Shown here: in pieces, positions 57,419-64,000 of the stretch
How positions within the stretch are numbered: position 1 is the first letter of the stretch
Layout of the letters: each line of letters starts with the position of its first letter
Source: Gammaproteobacteria bacterium
GTDB taxonomy: Bacteria; Pseudomonadota; Gammaproteobacteria; HTCC5015
NCBI GenBank assembly: GCA_026004975.1
Contig: BPKE01000002.1
Location: 248,001 to 312,000, forward strand
Reading direction: 5' to 3'
DNA length: 64,000 nt
The notes under the pieces: model-generated
The model's database searches: none
Told to the model about the DNA's origin: nothing
Seen by the model: the letters and a program-made list of their open reading frames with translations, nothing else
Made by a program: the position numbers and the translations under genes

Positions 57419-59338
57419 TCACGGCGCCGGGTCGAGCGCCAGGCGGTAAGCCATGGCCCAGACCAGGGCCGCGTTCCAGTTGATCGCCACCTCGTTGGTC
57501 GACCAAGAGCCGTGGTCGTCGATGAAACAGGTCTGCGGCCGGTCCACACAGTCGGCGAGCTCGGCCTGGGCGACCGGATCCTGCAGGCCGTTGTTGGCGC
57601 CGCCGGCGAGCGCCCCGGGCGGCGCCCAGGGATAACTCGGGTCGAGGGCGCCGGCCCAGTGCCGGTGGTGCGGTTGGGTCACGACTTGGTCGCCGTGGCC
57701 GGTGACATAGGAGAGGGACAAGGCGTTGCGCCCGAACAGGTAATCCAGGCCGCGCTCGAAGGCCGCCCGGTAGCGGTCCTCGCCGGTGAAATCGTGGGCC
57801 AGCGCGAACAGGCTCAAGCGGTGGATGAGGAAATTGTTCGACCCCCACGGAAAATCGCTCGACCCCAGCGGGATGTCGTAGCCGCTCGCCTCGGCCGCGG
57901 CCAAACGCTGGTCGGCGAGCGCGATCAGGCGCGTGCGCGCCGCCTCGCGCAGGGCGGCGGTGTGGTCGGCCGCGACGACGGCGAGGGAGATCGCGCCGGG
58001 GATTTCCGTGTCGGGCCAGGCGTAATCGCTGCGCGTGTAGGCATGCGCCGCGGCCTCGTCGCAGTACTCGGCCGCGGCGGTGGTCAGGCACAGCTCGGCG
58101 GCGGCCCAGAAGAACTCGTCGTCGACGTTCGAGTCGCCGTATCCGCCACCGCCGCTGTCGCACTGCAAGGCGTTGCCGTTCTCGTCCTGAAGCGCGGGAC
58201 AGTTCGCGGGGTCGTGCAAACGGCTCGGGTTGGCCTTGGCGGCGTCCCAGGCGCGCTCGGCGGCGGCAAGACAGCGGTCGGCGAAGGCCGCGTCGAAATC
58301 GCGCCAGACGCGCGCGCACTGGGCGGCGGCCGCGGCGAGGTTCAAGGTCGCGGCGGTGGTCGGCGGAATCAGATAGCGCTGGCGCGGGTCTTCGTGCGGC
58401 GCGAGCGGCGCCCCGGTCCAGCGGTCGTCGTGCATCTTGTGGTGCGCCATGCCGGCCAGTGGCTGGCCCTCCGGCACCTGCATGGCGAGCAGGAATTCCA
58501 GTTCCCAGCGCGCCTCGTCGAGCAGGTCGGGCACGCCGTTGCCGCTCTCGGGCAGGTTGAGGTCGTCGGCGCCGAGGGCGCCGGCGGCGCCGTCGATGTG
58601 CACGGCGCGCTCGTAGGCGTTCAGCAGTTTCCATACCGAGATGCCGCCGTTGACCACGTATTTGCCGTGGTCGCCGGCGTCGTACCAGCCCTTGGGCACG
58701 TCCAGGATGTAATCGCACGTGCCGGGCCAGCACGGCACGTCGTTGTCGCCCCGGTTGGGCGGGACGTTGACGTGACCGGCCGGCCGCGCCCAGGCGGCAT
58801 CCGGCGCGTAAGACCCTTTGCCGCCGCCGGTGTACTGTGTTTCGATCTCGATGCCGCTGCGGTTGTGATAGAAGTAGCGCAGGGCGTCGTAGTAGACCGG
58901 CGCCAGCAGCCCGCGGCCGATGGCGAAGGGGTGGCTGCGCCGCTCGCCCACGGCGAGCACGAAATCCTCGCCCTCGGTGGTGACGGCGGAAAAATCGATG
59001 CGGTGCACGGCCGCGCCGGCCGTGTCGTCGAAGCCGATCACCTCGGTCTGGCCGGAGGCGATCTCGTTCTCGCCTTGGTAGAGCACCCAGGTCAAGGGTT
59101 GGGCGTCGTCCGCACGCAGGGTGGCGAATTTCGGTCCTTCGACGCGGTAGCCGACCTGGTTGACGGCCGGATTGCCGGTCTCGGGCTGCGCCGCTTGCGA
59201 GGAGGAAGAAGACGCGCTCGAAGCGGCACCGCCGGACGAGGACGCACCGCCGCCGGACGAGCCGTTGCCGGCGCAGGCGACGAGCAAGGCCGCCATGAGC
59301 GACCAGGCGCAAGAACGCATCGGAACGAATGTCATCAT
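57419..59338 (-). CDS. GH9 family cellulase (endoglucanase) lipoprotein
   Basis: The 639-residue protein has a lipobox (LVAC, Cys22), a Ser/Gly linker (23-50), an Ig-like CelD-N domain ([13 protein letters not shown] onward) and a GH9 catalytic domain. The nucleophile-side motif [11 protein letters not shown] has Asp220 and Asp223; HHRHWAG and [16 protein letters not shown] supply the other conserved His and the acid Glu. GH9 enzymes cut beta-1,4-glucans. It should sit on the periplasmic or outer face. The ATG at 59338 overlaps the glmM stop and has GGAG upstream, so it is translated with glmM, an unusual place for a cellulase. Confidence 0.92.
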   Translation of the reverse strand: MMTFVPMRSCAWSLMAALLVACAGNGSSGGGASSSGGAASSASSSSSQAAQPETGNPAVNQVGYRVEGPKFATLRADDAQPLTWVLYQGENEIASGQTEVIGFDDTAGAAVHRIDFSAVTTEGEDFVLAVGERRSHPFAIGRGLLAPVYYDALRYFYHNRSGIEIETQYTGGGKGSYAPDAAWARPAGHVNVPPNRGDNDVPCWPGTCDYILDVPKGWYDAGDHGKYVVNGGISVWKLLNAYERAVHIDGAAGALGADDLNLPESGNGVPDLLDEARWELEFLLAMQVPEGQPLAGMAHHKMHDDRWTGAPLAPHEDPRQRYLIPPTTAATLNLAAAAAQCARVWRDFDAAFADRCLAAAERAWDAAKANPSRLHDPANCPALQDENGNALQCDSGGGGYGDSNVDDEFFWAAAELCLTTAAAEYCDEAAAHAYTRSDYAWPDTEIPGAISLAVVAADHTAALREAARTRLIALADQRLAAAEASGYDIPLGSSDFPWGSNNFLIHRLSLFALAHDFTGEDRYRAAFERGLDYLFGRNALSLSYVTGHGDQVVTQPHHRHWAGALDPSYPWAPPGALAGGANNGLQDPVAQAELADCVDRPQTCFIDDHGSWSTNEVAINWNAALVWAMAYRLALDPAP

Positions 59339-60696
59339 GCCGTCTCCTGGGTCTCGGTTTCCGTCGCCGCCCGGGCGCGCTCGACGAGTTGCTCGGCGAG
59401 CGCGCCGAGGCGGTCTTCTTCTTCGCCTTCGAGCAGGATGCGCAGCACCGGCTCGGTGCCCGAGGGCCGCAGCAGCACCCGGCCGCGACCGGCCAGGGCC
59501 CGCTCGGTTTCGGCGACGGCGGCGGCCAGCTCGGGCAACCGCGCCGGATCGGTGCCGCGCGGCCAGGGCACGTTGCGCTGCACCTGCGGGCAGGGCGCCC
59601 AGTCGTGCAACAGCGCATGCAAGGCGCACCCGCTGCGCCGCATCACCTCCAGCACCTGCAGCGCGGCGACGATGCCGTCGCCGCAAGGGGCCTTGTCGCG
59701 CACGATCAAGTGGCCGGAGGTCTCGCCGCCGAGCATCCACCCGCGCCGTTTGAGTTCTTCCATCACGTGGCGGTCACCCACGGCGGTGCGCACGAAGGGG
59801 ATGCCGAGCGCCGCCAGCGCCTGCTCCAGCGCCAGATTGCTCATCACCGTGCCGACCACGCCGCCGAGCGGCAAGCCGCGGGCCCGGCGGTCCCGGGCGA
59901 GCAGATACAGCAAGGCGTCGCCGTCGCGGATGCGCCCTTGGGCGTCGACCATGATCAAGCGGTCGCCGTCCCCGTCCAGGGCGATGCCGGCGTCGGCGCC
60001 GCAGGCCCGGACCCGCTCGGCCAGCGCCTGCGGCGCGGTGGCGCCGCAGCCGGCGTTGATGTTCAAACCGTTGGGCGCCACGCCGATGGCCTCGACCTCG
60101 GCGCCCAACTCGGCGAACACCGCCGGCGCGCAGTGATAGGCGGCGCCGTGGGCGCAATCCACCACCAGCTTCAGGCCGCGCAGGTCGAGATCGTCGGCGA
60201 AGCGGCTCTTGCACCACTCGATGTAGCGGCCGCGGGCGTCGACCAGGCGGCGCGCGCGCCCCAGCGCGTCGGCCGGCTGGCACACCAGCGGCGCATCGAG
60301 CAGGGCCTCGATGCGCGCTTCCATTTCGTCGGAGAGCTTGTCGCCGCCGGCGGCGAGGAACTTGATGCCGTTGTCGTAGTACGGATTGTGTGAAGCGCTG
60401 ATCACGACACCGCCGCAGGCGCCCAGGGTGCGGGTGAGATAGGCGATGCCGGGGGTTGGCAGCGGGCCGAGCAACAGGATGTCCACGCCGGCGGCGCTCA
60501 GGCCGGCTTCCAGGGCCGATTCGAACAGGTAGCCGGAAATGCGCGTGTCCTTGCCGATCAGGACCGGACGCCCCCCGCAACGCTCGGCGAACACGCGGCC
60601 GGCCGCCCAGCCGAGCTTCAGGGCGAATTCGGGCGTGAGCAACGAGGCCCCGACGCGGCCCCGGACCCCGTCCGTGCCGAAATATTTCCGTGCCAT
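59335..60696 (-). CDS. glmM: Phosphoglucosamine mutase
   Basis: GlmM converts glucosamine-6-phosphate to glucosamine-1-phosphate for peptidoglycan and lipopolysaccharide. The 453-residue protein opens [11 protein letters not shown], has the phosphoserine loop [15 protein letters not shown] (Ser102), the metal loop [13 protein letters not shown] and the sugar loop GGETSGH, ending with RPSGTEP. It follows folP by 10 bases and overlaps the cellulase gene. Confidence 0.96.
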   Translation of the reverse strand: MARKYFGTDGVRGRVGASLLTPEFALKLGWAAGRVFAERCGGRPVLIGKDTRISGYLFESALEAGLSAAGVDILLLGPLPTPGIAYLTRTLGACGGVVISASHNPYYDNGIKFLAAGGDKLSDEMEARIEALLDAPLVCQPADALGRARRLVDARGRYIEWCKSRFADDLDLRGLKLVVDCAHGAAYHCAPAVFAELGAEVEAIGVAPNGLNINAGCGATAPQALAERVRACGADAGIALDGDGDRLIMVDAQGRIRDGDALLYLLARDRRARGLPLGGVVGTVMSNLALEQALAALGIPFVRTAVGDRHVMEELKRRGWMLGGETSGHLIVRDKAPCGDGIVAALQVLEVMRRSGCALHALLHDWAPCPQVQRNVPWPRGTDPARLPELAAAVAETERALAGRGRVLLRPSGTEPVLRILLEGEEEDRLGALAEQLVERARAATETETQETA

Positions 60697-60706
60697 GGTC
60701 TTCCCC

Positions 60707-61610
60707 TCAGCAGGTCCCGCTCGCAGATTCTACAGGCGTGCCGCCGGCCGGCGTCAACTCGGACAGCGCTTCGTAGAGCAACAGCGCCTGGCGCGTCTCG
60801 GCCGGATCGTGCACCCGCAGCAGGCGGGCGCCGGCCGTCGCGGCCAGCACCGCGGCGCCGAGGCTGGCCGCCAGGCGCGCCTCGGGCGGCGGCGCTTCGG
60901 CCAGGCCGAGGCGCGCCGCGGCCAGTTGGCCGAGCATCGACTTGCGCGACACGCCGACCAGCACCGGCAGGCCGGTGGCGACGAAACGCGGCAAGGCGGC
61001 GAACAGGGCCAAGTTGTGCGCCAACGTCTTGCCGAAACCGAAACCCGGATCGAGGATCAGGCGCGCACGCGGCAGGCCGGCGGCGACGGCGGCGGCGACC
61101 CGTTCCTGCAGAAAACCGAGCACTTCGCCCACCACGTCCCGGTACCGGGGTCGCTGCTGCATGGTCGCCGGTTCACCCTGCATGTGCATCAGGCACACCG
61201 GCACGCCCAAGGCCGCGGCGGTCTCGAGCGCGCCGGGCAGGCGCAGGGCGCGCACGTCGTTGATCATGCCGGCGCCGGCGGCGACGGCGGCCCGCATGAC
61301 CGCGGGTTTGCTGGTGTCCACGGACAGGGGAACGGGCAGGCGCGGGGCGAGATGCTCGATGACCGGCACGACGCGGGCGATTTCCTCCTCGTCGGACACC
61401 GGCGCCGCCCCGGGCCTCGTCGATTCGCCGCCGACGTCGATGAGGTCGGCGCCGCCCTCGACCAGCGCCTCGGCGCGGGCCAGGGCGGCGTCCAGACGGT
61501 GATAACGCCCGCCGTCGTAGAACGAGTCCGGGGTGACGTTGAGGATCGCCATCACCCGCGGCCGGTCCAGGACCAGCCGCTTGCCGGCGCAATCCAGGAC
61601 CGGTTCGGCC

Positions 61611-61633
<23 letters not shown>
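60707..61633 (-). CDS. folP: Dihydropteroate synthase
   Basis: FolP joins p-aminobenzoate to the pterin in folate synthesis and is the sulfonamide target. Signatures are [54 protein letters not shown] and [14 protein letters not shown]. The conserved N-terminal strand [15 protein letters not shown] lies upstream of the first in-frame ATG. The best start is therefore a GTG at 61633, inside the end of ftsH, giving 308 residues; its ribosome site is weak and the start is uncertain. Confidence 0.9.
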
Positions 61634-63587
<1,954 letters not shown>

Positions 63588-63711
63588 GGTACGCCCTCTT
63601 CGGCCGGCCGGCGCCGGCCCTTCCGTTACGTCTGCGACACCGCCCGCCGCCGGGCGGCCGTGGCCGCACCGGCCCCGCGCGGCGGCCAGGGATTAGACCA
63701 CTCTAGCACAT

Positions 63712-64000
63712 TCAGTTCCCGCCGCGGCGCCCCTCGGCCAGGACGTAGACCTCGCGGCTGCGGTCGCGCGAGGCCTCGGGCTTGAGCACGCGCACGCTCG
63801 CGAAGTCGGCCCGCAACGCAGCGAGAAAGGCGTCGCTGCCCGAGCCCTGGAACAGCTTGCACAGAAACGCGCCGCCCGGCCGCAGCACCCGCCGCGCCAG
63901 GTCGTGGGCCAGCTCGACCAGGTGCAGGGCGCGCGGGATGTCCACCGCGGCCACCCCCGACAGGTCGGGCGCCATGTCCGAAAGCACCACGTCCACCGGC
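63712..64000 (-). CDS. rlmE: 23S rRNA (uridine2552-2'-O)-methyltransferase RlmE, C-terminal part
   Basis: The reading frame enters from the right edge, so the N-terminal half is missing. The visible part has [14 protein letters not shown] with the catalytic Asp, FLCKLFQG with the catalytic Lys and [10 protein letters not shown] with the Glu of the K-D-K-E set. RlmE (RrmJ) methylates U2552 in the 50S subunit. It lies 124 bases upstream of ftsH on the same strand, the usual rlmE-ftsH order. Confidence 0.94.
   Translation of the reverse strand, partial: PVDVVLSDMAPDLSGVAAVDIPRALHLVELAHDLARRVLRPGGAFLCKLFQGSGSDAFLAALRADFASVRVLKPEASRDRSREVYVLAEGRRGGN

Noticed and set aside
56375-60136. Plus-strand open frame of about 1,250 codons across secG, tpiA, the cellulase and glmM
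   Set aside because: It is a shadow of four well-supported minus-strand genes and has no recognisable domain.

Overview
The window comes from a very GC-rich gammaproteobacterium. The evidence is a complete MSHA-type IV pilus locus, the order ftsH-folP-glmM-(tpiA)-secG-tRNA-Leu-nuoA..N, and mreCD, rsmJ, bolA/ibaG and slipin/nfeD genes of gammaproteobacterial type. The species cannot be named from the sequence. Genes are tightly packed with many ATGA/GTGA stop-start overlaps. No stretch over about 300 bases is clearly gene-free; the weakest is 7662-8044, which holds only one doubtful reverse-strand gene. No rRNA, CRISPR array, insertion sequence or prophage was seen. There is one tRNA.

Layout. 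1-2768: end of mreC, mreD, rsmJ, a DUF423 protein and two small proteins. 2770-5992 (reverse): acuI/yhdH-type reductase, slipin and long NfeD. 6101-7661: a DUF6231-like protein, an odd ATPase and a BolA/IbaG protein. 8236-10628: a cyclopropane-synthase-like methyltransferase followed by a geranylgeranyl-reductase-like flavoprotein. 10699-11574 (reverse): a small membrane protein and a PilZ protein. 11660-18517 (reverse): one probable operon of a TPR protein, malic enzyme MaeB and a four-part TRAP transporter including the TatT lipoprotein. 18598-32803 (reverse): the MSHA pilus operon, from mshI down to mshP and a degenerate REC-EAL protein, with a degenerate GGDEF protein just upstream. 33612-37184 (reverse): YihY/BrkB, DUF815 ATPase, SAM hydrolase and HAD phosphatase. 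37242-39142: an arsenic module (ArsR-ArsC fusion and Acr3 pump) with a visible operator. 39286-41652: LemA and an M48 protease. 41665-55924 (reverse): the complete nuoA-N complex I operon. 56059-63587 (reverse): tRNA-Leu, secG, tpiA, a GH9 cellulase lipoprotein, glmM, folP and ftsH. 63712-64000 (reverse): part of rlmE.

How it works together. The most unusual part is the cyclic-di-GMP layer on the MSHA pilus. MshE carries a tandem c-di-GMP-binding MshEN domain. The two signalling proteins flanking the operon look catalytically dead, but the upstream one keeps an intact GGDEF inhibitory (binding) site. A PilZ protein lies a few kb away. Together these look like a set of c-di-GMP readers rather than makers. 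The malic enzyme/TRAP operon probably imports and oxidises a C4-dicarboxylate or similar acid. A lipoprotein cellulase sits inside an otherwise universal housekeeping cluster.

Data quality. Seven genes (mshN, yihY, the M48 protease, nuoG, nuoF, nuoD, ftsH) are broken by frameshifts. Several of the breaks sit on short homopolymers. nuoF (about 51.48-52.02 kb) and ftsH (about 61.7-62.97 kb) contain many shifts in a small space. Since these include ftsH and complex I subunits, sequencing or assembly error is more likely than gene decay.
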